Positions 44,621-54,442 of a stretch of DNA of 64,000 bases are shown piece after piece. The first letter of the stretch is position 1. Every line of letters begins with the position of its first letter. The notes beneath the pieces were generated by a model. That model worked only from the letters and a program-made list of their open reading frames with translations, was not told where the DNA came from and made no database searches. This DNA is from Burkholderiales bacterium (lineage in GTDB: Bacteria; Pseudomonadota; Gammaproteobacteria; Burkholderiales; Burkholderiaceae_D): contig JACOUL010000015.1 in assembly GCA_016177875.1 (NCBI GenBank), positions 1 to 64,000 of the forward strand, in the 5' to 3' direction. The translations under genes and the position numbers were made by a program.

Positions 44621-45315
44621 TGACCGCTTCCCATCACCATCATCATCACGTTCCTGTCATCACGATTGACGGGCCGACCGCTTCCGGCAAGGGTACCGTC
44701 GCGCATAAGGCGGCCTTGCGCCTCGGTTTTCACTATTTGGATTCCGGGTCGCTTTATCGGCTGACCGCTTTGACGGCCTTGCGCAAAGGAATGGATTTGC
44801 GCGATGAACACGCTTTGGCCAAAGCTGCGGAGTCCCTTCATTGTTCTTTCAGCGGCGACGCCATCTTTCTGGCCCACGAGAATGTCACAGCGGCCATTCG
44901 TGCCGAAGAAGTCGGCAATACCGCCTCTAAAATTGCGGCCTTACCTGCTGTGCGTCAGGCCTTGTATGGATTGCAATTGGGTTTTCGCAAGGCGCCGGGA
45001 TTGGTCGCCGACGGCCGCGATATGGGGACGGTGATTTTCCCTCATGCACAACTCAAGGTGTTTCTCACCGCGAGTGTCGAGGCGCGCGCTGATAGGCGGT
45101 ATAAACAATTGATTGAAAAGGGTTTTTCTGCTAGTATGGAAGACCTTCTAAAGGATTTGCGGGAGCGGGACGAGCGGGATGCAAACCGCAAGATTGCCCC
45201 CTTGAAACCGGCCGAAGGGGCGCACGTGCTGGATACTTCCTCCATGACTGCCGATGAAGCGGTCGAGCAGGTACTCAAGTGGTACGCGGATTTAAAGAAG
45301 CATCACGCGATTTAA
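44620..45315 (+). CDS. cmk: Cytidylate kinase
   Basis: The 231-residue enzyme has the P-loop [12 protein letters not shown] just after the N-terminus, [12 protein letters not shown], and the basic LID segment [13 protein letters not shown]. It phosphorylates CMP and dCMP. An odd point is residues 5-10, six histidines in a row before the P-loop domain, a natural hexahistidine. The start codon overlaps aroA's stop by one base. Confidence 0.96.
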   Translation: MTASHHHHHHVPVITIDGPTASGKGTVAHKAALRLGFHYLDSGSLYRLTALTALRKGMDLRDEHALAKAAESLHCSFSGDAIFLAHENVTAAIRAEEVGNTASKIAALPAVRQALYGLQLGFRKAPGLVADGRDMGTVIFPHAQLKVFLTASVEARADRRYKQLIEKGFSASMEDLLKDLRERDERDANRKIAPLKPAEGAHVLDTSSMTADEAVEQVLKWYADLKKHHAI

Positions 45316-45398
45316 TCTCAAGATCGATCGCAAAGGTGTTCGCGAAGGTGTTCAAACATGCGCAAGGCTTGTTTGAGCGTTGATTAACTTAACCCGAT

Positions 45399-45412
45399 TC
45401 GCCTTCAGGCGA
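45399..45412 (+). promoter_or_regulatory. Stem-loop in the rpsA leader
   Basis: TCGCC-TTCA-GGCGA forms a short stable hairpin 24 bases before the rpsA start, followed by a U-rich stretch (gtttaactttttaattt). S1 mRNAs are known to be autoregulated through leader structures in other proteobacteria; whether this hairpin does so is inference. Confidence 0.45.
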
Positions 45413-45435
45413 GATCGTTTAACTTTTTAATTTAC

Positions 45436-47151
45436 ATGTCTACTGTAGCTACCTCCTCCTCTTCATCCTCCGGCATGGAAAGCTTTGCCGCCCTGTTCGA
45501 AGAATCGCTGTCGCGCCAGGATATGCGCTCCGGCGAAGTGATTTCCGCTGAAGTCGTTCGCATCGACCACAATTTCGTGATCGTCAACGCCGGCCTGAAA
45601 TCCGAAGCCTTCATTCCTATTGAAGAATTCAAGAACGATTCCGGCGAGCTCGAAGTCAATGTAGGGGATTTCATTACCGTCGCCATCGAATCGCTGGAAA
45701 ACGGCTTCGGCGACACCATCCTGTCACGCGATAAGGCTAAGCGCCTCGCCTCCTGGCTCTCGCTCGAAAAAGCGATGGAGTCCGGCGAAATCGTGACCGG
45801 TACCGTCAACGGCAAAGTCAAGGGCGGCCTGACCGTTCTGACCAACGGCATTCGTGCCTTCCTGCCGGGTTCGCTGGTCGATACCCGTCCGGTCAAGGAC
45901 ACCACGCCGTACGAAGGCAAGACCATGGAATTCAAGGTCATCAAGCTGGATCGCAAGCGCAACAACGTCGTGTTGTCGCGTCGTGCCGTGATCGAAGCTT
46001 CGATGGGCGAAGAGCGCGCCAAGCTGATGGAAACCCTGAAAGAAGGCACCATCGTCACCGGCGTCGTCAAGAACATCACCGACTACGGTGCGTTCGTGGA
46101 TCTGGGCGGCATCGACGGCCTGCTGCACATTACCGACTTGGCATGGCGCCGCGTGCGTCATCCGTCCGAAGTGTTGACGGTCGGCCAAGAGATCACCGCT
46201 AAGGTTCTGAAGTACGATCAAGAGAAGAATCGCGTGTCTCTGGGCGTCAAACAGCTGGGCGACGACCCGTGGACCGGTCTGTCCCGTCGCTATCCTCCGA
46301 GCACCCGTCTGTTCGGCAAGGTTACCAATCTCACCGACTACGGCGCATTCGTCGAAGTCGAGCAGGGCATCGAAGGCTTGGTGCACGTCTCCGAGATGGA
46401 CTGGACCAACAAGAACGTGGCACCGAGCAAAGTTGTCCAGCTGGGCGACGAAGTGGAAGTCATGGTTCTGGAAATCGACGAAGAGCGTCGCCGCATCTCC
46501 CTCGGCATGAAGCAGTGCAAGCCGAATCCGTGGGAAGACTTCGCCATGAATCACAAAAAGGGCGACAAGGTCAAAGGTGGGATCAAGTCGATCACCGACT
46601 TCGGCGTGTTCATTGGTTTGGCCGGCAATATCGACGGCTTGGTGCATTTGTCCGACCTGTCCTGGACCGAAACCGGCGAAGAAGCTGTGCGCCGGTTCAA
46701 GAAGGGCGACGAGCTGGAAGCCGTTGTGTTGGCCATCGATGTCGAGCGTGAGCGTGTTTCCTTGGGCGTCAAGCAACTGGAAGGCGACCCGTTCAACAAC
46801 TTCGCCGCCATGAATGACAAAGGCGCGGTTGTTACCGGTACCGTCAAGTCGGTTGAGCCGAAGGGCGCTGTGATCCAGTTGTCCGAGGAAGTTGAAGGCT
46901 ATCTGCGTGCTTCCGAAATCTCCCGCGACCGCGTGGAAGATGCCGGTACCCACCTGAAGGTCGGCGACAAGGTCGAAGCAATGGTCATCAACGTCGATCG
47001 CAAATCGCGCAGTATTCAGTTGTCGATCAAGGCTAAAGACAATGTCGAAACCCAGGAAGCAATGCAAAAGATGTCGGCGGACTCCAACGCGTCTTCCGGC
47101 ACGACCAGTCTGGGCGCTTTGTTGAAGGCTAAGCTCGATAACAAACAATAA
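45436..47151 (+). CDS. rpsA: Ribosomal protein S1
   Basis: The 571-residue protein has six S1 RNA-binding domains in a row (about 35-105, 120-185, 205-275, 290-360, 378-447 and 465-535), each with a G-x-V pattern and YGAFV or FGVF. It brings mRNA to the 30S subunit. The N-terminus has a Ser/Thr-rich stretch ([13 protein letters not shown]) that is longer than in E. coli. The cmk-rpsA-ihfB order is the standard one. Confidence 0.97.
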   Translation: MSTVATSSSSSSGMESFAALFEESLSRQDMRSGEVISAEVVRIDHNFVIVNAGLKSEAFIPIEEFKNDSGELEVNVGDFITVAIESLENGFGDTILSRDKAKRLASWLSLEKAMESGEIVTGTVNGKVKGGLTVLTNGIRAFLPGSLVDTRPVKDTTPYEGKTMEFKVIKLDRKRNNVVLSRRAVIEASMGEERAKLMETLKEGTIVTGVVKNITDYGAFVDLGGIDGLLHITDLAWRRVRHPSEVLTVGQEITAKVLKYDQEKNRVSLGVKQLGDDPWTGLSRRYPPSTRLFGKVTNLTDYGAFVEVEQGIEGLVHVSEMDWTNKNVAPSKVVQLGDEVEVMVLEIDEERRRISLGMKQCKPNPWEDFAMNHKKGDKVKGGIKSITDFGVFIGLAGNIDGLVHLSDLSWTETGEEAVRRFKKGDELEAVVLAIDVERERVSLGVKQLEGDPFNNFAAMNDKGAVVTGTVKSVEPKGAVIQLSEEVEGYLRASEISRDRVEDAGTHLKVGDKVEAMVINVDRKSRSIQLSIKAKDNVETQEAMQKMSADSNASSGTTSLGALLKAKLDNKQ

Positions 47152-47166
47152 GGTTAAGTCTTAAAT

Positions 47167-47472
47167 ATGACTAAGTCGGAGCTGATCGCCCGTCTGGCCG
47201 AACGTTTTCCGCAGCTGGTAGCGAAGGATGCGGATTACACGGTCAAAACCATACTCGATGCAATGGCCGACGCATTGGCGTCCGGCCAGCGCATCGAGAT
47301 CCGTGGTTTCGGTAGCTTTGCGCTGAATTGCCGTCCGCCTCGGATCGGACGTAATCCCAAGTCCGGCGACAAGGTGATGGTGCCCGAAAAACGGGTGCCG
47401 CACTTTAAGCCGGGTAAGGAATTGCGCGAACGTGTCGATGCGATGGTGGGACAGCCGATCAAGGAAGATTGA
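47167..47472 (+). CDS. ihfB: Integration host factor subunit beta
   Basis: The 101-residue DNA-bending protein starts [17 protein letters not shown]. It has [10 protein letters not shown] and the DNA-inserting arm [11 protein letters not shown], whose Pro kinks DNA. With IHF-alpha it bends DNA for recombination, replication and sigma-54 promoters. It follows rpsA by 15 bases and ends at a strong terminator. Confidence 0.97.
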   Translation: MTKSELIARLAERFPQLVAKDADYTVKTILDAMADALASGQRIEIRGFGSFALNCRPPRIGRNPKSGDKVMVPEKRVPHFKPGKELRERVDAMVGQPIKED

Positions 47473-47525
47473 TGTTGAGGGCAGGGTACCGCTTCTTCGC
47501 TCTGCTCCTCTTCAAATAGTCGCTC

Positions 47526-47556
47526 AAACGGCATCTTAGGATGCCGTTTTTTTTAG
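47526..47556 (+). terminator. Terminator after ihfB
   Basis: The stem AAACGGCATC-TTA-GGATGCCGTTT is followed by eight T. It closes the gyrA-to-ihfB superoperon. LapA and LapB follow with their own promoter or by read-through. Confidence 0.88.
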
Positions 47557-47604
47557 CTTCGTTTCACGTACAATTATTATTAATTTAAGACCCGGTTCAA
47601 TGCG

Positions 47605-47919
47605 ATGAAAATCCTGTTCAGAGTTCTTGCAGTGATCTTGTTCATCATATTTTTCGGCTTTGCGCTGAAGAATACGAGCGATGTCGCGCTCAAATTCTTC
47701 TGGGACTATGAAATGCGCGGGCCGCTGGTCTTGCTGCTGCTCGGTTTTTTTGTGGGTGGCGCAGTGCTCGGCGTATTGGCAATGACGCCGACGGTATTTC
47801 GCTATCGGCGCGAATTATCTAAGCAAAGAAAAATGGTTGCGGCCATGCAGAAGGAAAATGAAGCGCAAGAGCAAGCGCGCAATCAGCCGCCTCAGCCAGC
47901 TCCTATCGTCGGCACATAA
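47605..47919 (+). CDS. lapA: LapA family membrane protein
   Basis: The 104-residue protein has two membrane helices, at about 4-22 and 40-66, and a basic, Gln-rich cytoplasmic tail. It matches LapA/DUF1049 (YciS). LapA partners LapB in controlling LPS assembly and turnover of LpxC. The lapB gene starts 11 bases later. Confidence 0.9.
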   Translation: MKILFRVLAVILFIIFFGFALKNTSDVALKFFWDYEMRGPLVLLLLGFFVGGAVLGVLAMTPTVFRYRRELSKQRKMVAAMQKENEAQEQARNQPPQPAPIVGT

Positions 47920-47930
47920 CAAAAAAATCC

Positions 47931-49106
47931 ATGGAATTTGAAATCTGGTGGCTGCTCGGCATTCCGTTTTTTTTCTCCCTTGGATGGATTGCGGCCCGCG
48001 TCGACATTAAGCATCTGCTGAATGAGTCCCGCACGCTGCCGCGCGGCTATTTCAAGGGATTGAATTTTCTGCTCAATGAACAGCCGGACAAGGCAATCGA
48101 TGCTTTCATTGAAATCGTCAAACTTGATCCGGAGACGGTGGAGCTGCATTTCGCATTGGGTAATTTGTTTCGCAGGCGCGGTGAAATCGAACGTGCCGTG
48201 CGCGTGCATCAAAATCTTTTGGCGCGGCCCGATCTGCCCATGGAATATCAAGCCCATGCGCGTTATGAATTAGGGCAGGATTATTTGAAAGCAGGCTTGC
48301 TCGATCGCGCAGAAGAAACCTTTAATCGTCTGGCGGATACGCAATACGGCGCCCAAGCCCGCCGCGCCTTGCTGGAGATTTATCAGCGCGAGAAGGAGTG
48401 GCAGCGTGCCATCGATGCTGCAACCGCTTTGCAGGAATCGGGCGCGGGCTCGCGGCAAAAGGAAATCGCGCAATTCTATTGCGAATTGGCGCAAGACGAA
48501 CTGGTGCATACTCATCCTGATGCGGCGCTTCCTTTATTGGAAAGAGCGTTGGCGGCCGATCGCAAAAATGTGCGCGCTACGATGTTGATCGGCGACGTGT
48601 ATCTCGCAAAAGGTGACGTCGAAGCGGCTCTTTTGGCATGGCGTCGTGTCGAGCAGCAAAGCGTGCCGCACGTGGCCCTGGTGGCACAGCGGCTGATGGA
48701 TGGCTATCGAAGCGCTGGCCGCCCGCTTGAGGGCGTTAATCTGCTCAAATCTTATTTGGCAGAGGCGTCGTCAATCGATTTGCTGGAAGTGGTTTTCAAA
48801 GCGGTATTAGAGTTGAATGGCGAGGAAGCGGCCAATCAATTGGTGAGCGACGAATTACGCCGTACGCCGACGCTATTGGGTCTCGACAAGCTGCTTGAGG
48901 CGCGCTTGATCAATGCGCCGCCGGAAATGGTTCCGGAACTCTCCTTCGTGAAGAATCTGGTGCATAACTATACGCAAAAATTGGCACGCTATCAGTGCAG
49001 TCATTGCGGCTTCAAGGCACGCCAGTTTTATTGGCAATGTCCGGGCTGCAACCAGTGGGAAAGCTATCCACCGCGCCGCACGGAAGAACTCAACGTAATG
49101 AATTGA
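47931..49106 (+). CDS. lapB: LPS assembly protein LapB (YciM)
   Basis: The 391-residue protein has an N-terminal membrane anchor ([19 protein letters not shown]). TPRs follow (about 40-340), and a C-terminal rubredoxin-like metal site ([18 protein letters not shown]) closes it. In E. coli LapB recruits FtsH to degrade LpxC, limiting lipid A synthesis. All key parts are present. Confidence 0.94.
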   Translation: MEFEIWWLLGIPFFFSLGWIAARVDIKHLLNESRTLPRGYFKGLNFLLNEQPDKAIDAFIEIVKLDPETVELHFALGNLFRRRGEIERAVRVHQNLLARPDLPMEYQAHARYELGQDYLKAGLLDRAEETFNRLADTQYGAQARRALLEIYQREKEWQRAIDAATALQESGAGSRQKEIAQFYCELAQDELVHTHPDAALPLLERALAADRKNVRATMLIGDVYLAKGDVEAALLAWRRVEQQSVPHVALVAQRLMDGYRSAGRPLEGVNLLKSYLAEASSIDLLEVVFKAVLELNGEEAANQLVSDELRRTPTLLGLDKLLEARLINAPPEMVPELSFVKNLVHNYTQKLARYQCSHCGFKARQFYWQCPGCNQWESYPPRRTEELNVMN

Positions 49107-49137
49107 TGTAAGAACGAAGTTCTGTAAAGAGAAAATT

Positions 49138-50511
49138 ATGAAGATCACGATTATCGGCACCGGCTATGTTGGATTGGTCACCGGCGCCTGCCTTGCCGAA
49201 CTCGGCAATACCGTGTTTTGCCTGGACGTCGATCAGCGCAAGATAGATATTCTGAATAGCGGCGGGATTCCCATTCACGAACCCGGCTTGGCTGAAATCG
49301 TTGCACGCAATCGTGCCGCCGGCCGTTTGAGCTTCTCTACGGATGTGGCAGCCAGTGTTGCGCATGGCGATATTCAATTCATCGCAGTGGGGACGCCGCC
49401 CGATGAAGATGGTTCTGCTGACTTGAAGTACGTGCTGGCGGCGGCGCGCAATATCGGCCGCCATATGCAGGGCTTTAAAGTCATCGTTGACAAATCGACC
49501 GTGCCGGTAGGAACCGCCGATAAGGTGCGTAACGCCGTTGCATCTGAGTTGACGACTCGCGGTAGCACCAGCAAGTTTGCCGTCGTATCGAATCCGGAAT
49601 TTCTCAAGGAGGGCGCAGCCGTCGAAGATTTCATGCGCCCCGATCGTATCGTCATCGGTTGCGATGATACGGCCGAGGGGGAGCAAGCGCATGCATTGAT
49701 GAAAAAACTGTATACGCCGTTCAATCGTAATCATGAGCGGACATTTTGGATGGATGTGCGTTCGGCGGAATTCACCAAGTATGCCGCCAATGCGATGCTG
49801 GCAACGCGCATCTCGTTCATGAATGAGCTGGCAAACTTGGCGGACCGGGTGGGCGCCGATATTGAAGCTGTGCGCCATGGAATTGGTTCCGATCCGCGCA
49901 TCGGTTACAGCTTCCTGTATGCGGGCTGCGGTTACGGCGGTTCTTGTTTTCCTAAAGATGTGCAGGCGCTTGAGCGAACCGCACGCGAGTACGGCCAGGA
50001 CCTATTAATTTTGCGCGCGGTAGAAGCTGTCAACGATAGGCAGAAACATGTCCTCGGTAAGAAGATCATCGAGCGCTTTGGCGAAGACCTTAAGGGTCGC
50101 CATTTTGCGCTATGGGGTTTGGCATTCAAGCCCAATACCGATGACATGCGTGAGGCTCCTTCACGCGTCTTATTGAATGAATTACTTTCGCGCGGCGCAA
50201 CGCTTGCGGTGCATGATCCGGTTGCAATGGAGGAGGCTAAGCGCGTGTTGGCGCTGGATTTCGCTGCTGCGCCGCATCTCCTGGAGCGAATCCGCTTTGC
50301 TGAGAATCCGATGTCGGCGCTGCCGACAGCCGATGCGCTGGTGATTGTCACCGAATGGAAAACATTCCGTAGCCCGGATTTCGATCAACTCAAGCAAGAG
50401 CTCAAAACCCCCATCATTTTTGATGGCCGCAATTTGTACGAACCGGAATTGATGGCGGATAATGGATTTGAATACCACGGGATCGGGCGGTCTGCTTTGA
50501 CGCGGCAATAA
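49138..50511 (+). CDS. ugd: UDP-glucose 6-dehydrogenase
   Basis: The 457-residue enzyme has a Rossmann NAD site [17 protein letters not shown] and the catalytic Cys in YGGSCFPKD near residue 267. A C-terminal UDP-binding domain has [14 protein letters not shown]. It makes UDP-glucuronate, which could feed the UDP-xylose synthase-like enzyme at 28544 and surface glycans. It follows lapB by 31 bases. Confidence 0.95.
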   Translation: MKITIIGTGYVGLVTGACLAELGNTVFCLDVDQRKIDILNSGGIPIHEPGLAEIVARNRAAGRLSFSTDVAASVAHGDIQFIAVGTPPDEDGSADLKYVLAAARNIGRHMQGFKVIVDKSTVPVGTADKVRNAVASELTTRGSTSKFAVVSNPEFLKEGAAVEDFMRPDRIVIGCDDTAEGEQAHALMKKLYTPFNRNHERTFWMDVRSAEFTKYAANAMLATRISFMNELANLADRVGADIEAVRHGIGSDPRIGYSFLYAGCGYGGSCFPKDVQALERTAREYGQDLLILRAVEAVNDRQKHVLGKKIIERFGEDLKGRHFALWGLAFKPNTDDMREAPSRVLLNELLSRGATLAVHDPVAMEEAKRVLALDFAAAPHLLERIRFAENPMSALPTADALVIVTEWKTFRSPDFDQLKQELKTPIIFDGRNLYEPELMADNGFEYHGIGRSALTRQ

Positions 50512-50625
50512 ACGCTCTGCTTGCCGGATCGTATGTCAACCGTGCTAGAGAGTATTCGTTAACCGCATAGGATGACGGCTATCCTATTCAATGCAATTCT
50601 TCAAAATTCATCCGGAGGAAATCCT

Positions 50626-51054
50626 ATGTTGAAAAAGTTTTTGCTGGCTATCGCGACGCTTATCATGACGATGGGAATTGCATTTGCTCAGGTTGACGTC
50701 AATAAGGCGGATCAGGCTGCGCTCGATGGCGTTAAAGGGATTGGTCCCGCGCTCTCCAAATCGATCCTTGCCGAACGCAAGAAGGGCGGCGATTTCAAAG
50801 ATTGGGCCGATTTTCAAAAGCGCGTTAAAGGCATCGGCGATAAAAGCTCCGATAAATTGTCTGCAGCCGGTTTGACCGTCAATGGGCAGCCCAAGTCGGG
50901 TGTTGCGGCATCTGCTTCGGCGAGCGCTGACGCAAAAGCCAAGGTAAAGGACGCTAAGGCAGATACTAAGAAAGAGGCCGCCGACGCCAAAGCCGATGCT
51001 AAAGCGGCGAAGGCATCTGCCGCCGCCTCGGCGTTTGCTCCGGCAAAGAAATAA
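50626..51054 (+). CDS. ComEA-like helix-hairpin-helix protein
   Basis: The 142-residue secreted protein has a signal peptide (LKKFLLAIATLIMTMGIAFA). One double helix-hairpin-helix domain follows (about 22-85; VNKADQAALDGVKGIGPALS and VKGIGDKSS), which binds DNA without sequence preference. The tail (about 95-142) is rich in Ala, Lys and Asp. ComEA proteins pull DNA into the periplasm in natural transformation. The ATG at 50626 has GGAGGAA before it; codons further upstream look non-coding. Confidence 0.88.
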   Translation: MLKKFLLAIATLIMTMGIAFAQVDVNKADQAALDGVKGIGPALSKSILAERKKGGDFKDWADFQKRVKGIGDKSSDKLSAAGLTVNGQPKSGVAASASASADAKAKVKDAKADTKKEAADAKADAKAAKASAAASAFAPAKK

Positions 51055-51067
51055 TACTAAATCTCTG

Positions 51068-51102
51068 AATAAAAAACCCGCCGACTACGGCGGGTTTTTT
51101 AT
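51068..51102 (+). terminator. Terminator after the comEA-like gene
   Basis: AAAAAACCCGCCG-ACTA-CGGCGGGTTTTTT is a perfect GC-rich stem flanked by A and T tracts, so it can act in both directions. It lies 14 bases beyond the stop codon. Confidence 0.92.
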
Positions 51103-51247
51103 TTTCGAACGCAGGTTTTAAATCATCTCCGTTTCGGAGTTTCGGAATATGAACAAAGCTCGATACGGGCGCAATGTCATGTATCTGTCATATGCATGCG
51201 TTAATGTTGCACCGGCTGTACATGCAACCGATATGCATGATGGTTAG

Positions 51248-51279
51248 TCGGTGTAGTCAGGCTTGTCCTGACACACCGA
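51248..51279 (-). other. Stem-loop downstream of the M48 protease gene
   Basis: TCGGTGT-ag-TCAGG and CCTGA-c-ACACCGA pair around a short loop, giving a strong 12-pair hairpin just beyond the protease stop. There is no U tract, so it may protect the 3' end of the mRNA rather than terminate. Confidence 0.5.
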
Positions 51280-51294
51280 ACTTTGCGATACAAA

Positions 51295-52041
51295 CTAATT
51301 CCCCAGCAGACGAGCCATGCCTTTTGCCATGCTTAGGCGGGATGCGGATGACGGATGGCTTGACGAAAAGGCTGACGGTGAATCGGTGGCAGCCATCTTT
51401 TGATAGAACCTCACCATGGCTGGAGACGGCCACCCGGCCCGGTGGACAAGAATCATGCCCAATTGATCGGCTTCCTGTTCTTGCAGGACCGAAAGCTGTG
51501 ATAAACGCAATTGCAAAGTCAAGTCCGTTTCAAGTTGCAACATGATGATGTCGAGAGATGCCCTCGGCAATGGACTGATTCGACGAACATTGGACAGCAT
51601 TTCCCGATGATGGTCGGCGAGAGCATGAGCCATTTCATGCGCGATTAAAGCGGCAAGTTCCCCATCATCCAACTGAAGTCGCCGTACGAATTCACTGCCG
51701 ATCAGCAGTTTACCGCCTGCCATGCAAAGTGCCTCGACAGTTGGATTGCTCGTGGTATGCACTTCCCATTGCCAATTGGCTGACTCGGGCTTGAGTGAAA
51801 TAGCTGCCCGCGCCATGTTTGTCACGATCGTTTCAGCTCGTTTAAGCAGTACGGTGTCATCATCTAGATGATTGGTTGACGCGAGTTCGACGAGTAAGTC
51901 CTGATACTGGAAGCCTGCGCGTAAATGCACATCATGCGCCGTGTAATCCAAATCCTGCCACCGGCCCAACTCGGAAATCTGAGCCGAAGCCGCCGAGCAA
52001 AAGCTTATGCTTGCAATAAGAATTTGCAGCGCACGTTTCAT
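51295..52041 (-). CDS. M48 family zinc metalloprotease
   Basis: The 248-residue protein has a signal peptide (LQILIASISFCSAASA). The catalytic zinc site is H135-E136-x2-H139 (LIAHEMAHALADHH), with a later Glu ligand in EQEADQLG. It is shorter than BepA (which adds TPRs) and lacks membrane segments, so it resembles LoiP/YcaL-type periplasmic proteases that guard outer-membrane assembly. It is transcribed divergently from cysM. Confidence 0.88.
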   Translation of the reverse strand: MKRALQILIASISFCSAASAQISELGRWQDLDYTAHDVHLRAGFQYQDLLVELASTNHLDDDTVLLKRAETIVTNMARAAISLKPESANWQWEVHTTSNPTVEALCMAGGKLLIGSEFVRRLQLDDGELAALIAHEMAHALADHHREMLSNVRRISPLPRASLDIIMLQLETDLTLQLRLSQLSVLQEQEADQLGMILVHRAGWPSPAMVRFYQKMAATDSPSAFSSSHPSSASRLSMAKGMARLLGN

Positions 52042-52243
52042 ATGCTCTTCCCCTCCCTGCTCGACATGGCCATATTGGCGTGATGCCTTCGTGAAGTTTC
52101 ATCACTTCATTTTTTAATATAGGAGACTTCGCTGGCTTATTCAATGCTCCCACAGGGCCAGAGGGGAAAATGCTTATCGGCGGACGAGTAGGTCCATCTG
52201 CGTTTACAATGTGCATTTTGATCAGGACAGATAGAAGTTCTCC
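52042..52243. promoter_or_regulatory. Divergent promoter region of the M48 protease and cysM
   Basis: About 200 bases without a gene, containing AT-rich tracts at 52105-52125 (tcacttcattttttaatatagg) that could hold promoters. No operator dyad was recognised. Confidence 0.4.
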
Positions 52244-53146
52244 ATGCCTTATCGCACTCTTGAAGACACCGTAGGCAATACTCCGCTGGTTCAGCTCAAA
52301 CGCGGCATCGGCCAGGAAGCCTTACAGCGCAATAACCTTATTCTCGCTAAGTTGGAAGGCAATAATCCGGCAGGCTCGGTGAAAGATCGTCCGGCGCTGT
52401 CGATGATCAAATGTGCCGAGGAGCGAGGGCAAATCAAACCGGGCGATACGCTCATTGAGGCGACCAGCGGGAATACGGGAATCGCGCTCGCGATGGTGGC
52501 AGCCATGCGCGGCTATAAGATGGTGCTCTTAATGCCGGAGAACTTGAGTGAAGAGCGCCGTCAAAGTATGGCTGCTTATGGCGCCAAAATTATCTTGACG
52601 CCGAAGACCGGCGGCATGGAGTATGCGCGCGATTTGGCGGAGAAAATGCAAAAGGAAGGACAGGGCATTATTCTCGACCAGTTCGCCAATCCGGATAATC
52701 CGCGCGCGCATTATGAAACCACCGGCCCTGAAATTTGGCGCGACACAGAAGGCCGCATTACGCATTTCGTCAGCGCGATGGGAACTACCGGCACGATCAT
52801 GGGCGTATCGCGCTACTTGAAGGAGATGAATTCCGACATTCGTGTCGTCGGTGCGCAGCCGGAAGAAGGTTCGCAGATTCCGGGCATACGAAAATGGCCG
52901 GAGGCTTATCTGCCGAAAATCTTCGACAAGTCACGTGTGGATCAAATGGAATACGTCGGCCAAGCCGCTGCCGAAAAAATGGCGCGGCGTCTTGCGATGG
53001 AAGAGGGGATTTTCTGCGGGATCTCGTCCGGGGGCGCTTGCGAAGTGGCGGCGCGCCTTTCGCGCACGGTCGAAAACGCGACGATCGTCTTTATCGTGTG
53101 CGACCGTGGCGACCGTTATTTGTCTACCGGCGTTTTTCCAGCGTAG
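52244..53146 (+). CDS. cysM: Cysteine synthase B
   Basis: The 300-residue PLP enzyme has the lysine in NPAGSVKDRPALSMI, the phosphate loop in TSGNTGIALAM, and ISSGGACEVA near the end. CysM makes cysteine from O-acetylserine and sulfide or thiosulfate. The CysM-type features (EEGSQIPGIRKWP and a C-terminus at about 300 residues) favour it over CysK. It has its own promoter region. Confidence 0.94.
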   Translation: MPYRTLEDTVGNTPLVQLKRGIGQEALQRNNLILAKLEGNNPAGSVKDRPALSMIKCAEERGQIKPGDTLIEATSGNTGIALAMVAAMRGYKMVLLMPENLSEERRQSMAAYGAKIILTPKTGGMEYARDLAEKMQKEGQGIILDQFANPDNPRAHYETTGPEIWRDTEGRITHFVSAMGTTGTIMGVSRYLKEMNSDIRVVGAQPEEGSQIPGIRKWPEAYLPKIFDKSRVDQMEYVGQAAAEKMARRLAMEEGIFCGISSGGACEVAARLSRTVENATIVFIVCDRGDRYLSTGVFPA

Positions 53147-53168
53147 GGAGAAACGCCGGTAGTGCAGA

Positions 53169-53495
53169 TTACAGCTTGTCGCCGTTGTCCTTCGGCTTGA
53201 ACTGTTTGTCGCTAATGCGGAATTTGTCGCGGCGATCGCCCATCAGGATGCGCAGATCTTTAATGCTCAAGTCGCTGACTTCATGCATGCGGATCAGAAG
53301 AGATGCGCCAACCGGCAGTCTGCGGTGACGAATTTTGCTGATCACCGGCGGAGCGACTTCCAGAGCGCGCGAGAGCGCTGCATCGTTCTTCAGATTCAGC
53401 TTCTCAATCAATGAGTCCAATAGGTTGTTAGGATCATAGCCGGTTTGGTCGGCGAGGCGGTTGCTTGTCATAGGCGTATCCGACTGGGTAGTCAT
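53169..53495 (-). CDS. Small helix-turn-helix protein (Cro/CI type)
   Basis: The 108-residue protein has a helical DNA-binding-like core at about 25-85: DAALSRALEVAPPVISKIRH, in which ALSRALEVAPPVISKIR is a helix-turn-helix, then LPVGASLLIRMHEVSDLSIKDLR. This is the XRE/Cro pattern. It is basic at its C-terminus. The start ATG is preceded by GGAAG. An inverted repeat TCACGTT/AACGTGA (53523-53557) lies just upstream and could be its own operator. It converges with cysM. Confidence 0.7.
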   Translation of the reverse strand: MTTQSDTPMTSNRLADQTGYDPNNLLDSLIEKLNLKNDAALSRALEVAPPVISKIRHRRLPVGASLLIRMHEVSDLSIKDLRILMGDRRDKFRISDKQFKPKDNGDKL

Positions 53496-53522
53496 AATGT
53501 AATGCTTCCGGGTTTTAGTGAA

Positions 53523-53557
53523 TCACGTTGTTAACAATGCTGGAGGTTCAAACGTGA
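53523..53557. promoter_or_regulatory. Inverted repeat upstream of the small HTH gene
   Basis: The 7-base arms TCACGTT (53523-53529) and AACGTGA (53551-53557) are separated by 21 bases, 28-62 bases ahead of the HTH gene's start. The spacing suits two half-sites on one face of the DNA. It is a candidate autoregulatory site. Confidence 0.35.
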
Positions 53558-53864
53558 TGATTAGAGTCAATACGAATTAATAAGTTGCAATAACTTGCTG
53601 CACTACTACACAAAAACTTTAATAGTTTCATAAAAACATTGTACTTTGGAAATATAAATAAGAAATTCCAAAAAAGCAATATTTAATTGAATGCGTGTAG
53701 ATTATATTGCATCTTTTCCCCTTTCCTTTCCTAAACCCTACCGTGAAAGGGCAAAAAACGTGCAATAGCAGCAATATTGTTGCTATGCGCTAAATTTCAA
53801 GGGATTGCAAATATTCAATCAATTCTACCGAAAGAGGCAGAGGCGACTTTGAGGACACGCAATC
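53558..53864. other. AT-rich intergenic stretch
   Basis: About 300 bases, notably AT-rich at 53570-53720, lie between the HTH gene and the tail of the DUF1415 gene. No gene is evident; promoters for the HTH gene are likely on the left side. Confidence 0.4.
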
Positions 53865-54431
53865 TCATTTGGAAGGCTTTGAAAGCAAGGCTCGCCATCC
53901 CGCCAAGCCAAGTGCTTTCAGCGTTGTCATGTTTTTTTCATAGATGTCGGCGGCATCCGGAATGGCTGCCACGGCGCGCTCAATGCTTGCTTCGCGTAAC
54001 AAATGCAGCATCGGATAAGGCGAGCGATTGGTGTAATTAGTAATGTCGTCCGGAGCGCTGTCCGCAAATTGATATGCCGGATGAAAGCTTGCGACTTGCA
54101 ATTCGCCGGCTAAGTCCAATTTTTCCAGCATGGCATCGGCCACGTTGAGAAAGTCGTTGTATTCAAGGAAATCAGTTAAGACCTGCGGATGAATGAGAAG
54201 AGTCGTATCGGTTTGATCTGGATTCGAGGATTGCAGGAGCAGCAATTCGTCATGCAATTCTTGCGCTAATGCTTGCGGCGTTTGAGCCCGGCTCACCACA
54301 TAACGAATTTGATTTTTGATATAGACGGCTTTAGCGAACGGACACAAGTTTAGTCCGATGACCGCTTTGGTTAGCCAAGCTTCGGTAGCGGCAAGAATTT
54401 CTTCCTCGGCGAGAGCATGATTTGCGCTCAT
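53865..54431 (-). CDS. DUF1415 family protein
   Basis: The 188-residue soluble protein matches the DUF1415 family, found widely in proteobacteria and of unknown function. It has TEAWLTKAVIGLNLCPFAKAVY near the start, a conserved Cys-Pro-Phe, and YPMLHLLREASIERAV near the end. The ATG at 54431 is chosen; codons further upstream run into mltB. It follows mltB by 11 bases, so it is the last gene of that operon. Confidence 0.88.
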   Translation of the reverse strand: MSANHALAEEEILAATEAWLTKAVIGLNLCPFAKAVYIKNQIRYVVSRAQTPQALAQELHDELLLLQSSNPDQTDTTLLIHPQVLTDFLEYNDFLNVADAMLEKLDLAGELQVASFHPAYQFADSAPDDITNYTNRSPYPMLHLLREASIERAVAAIPDAADIYEKNMTTLKALGLAGWRALLSKPSK

Positions 54432-54442
54432 GATGAATATTT

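Noticed and set aside
45724..47148. Minus-strand frame of 474 codons opposite rpsA
   Set aside because: Reverse of the highly conserved S1 repeats, with no independent evidence for a gene.
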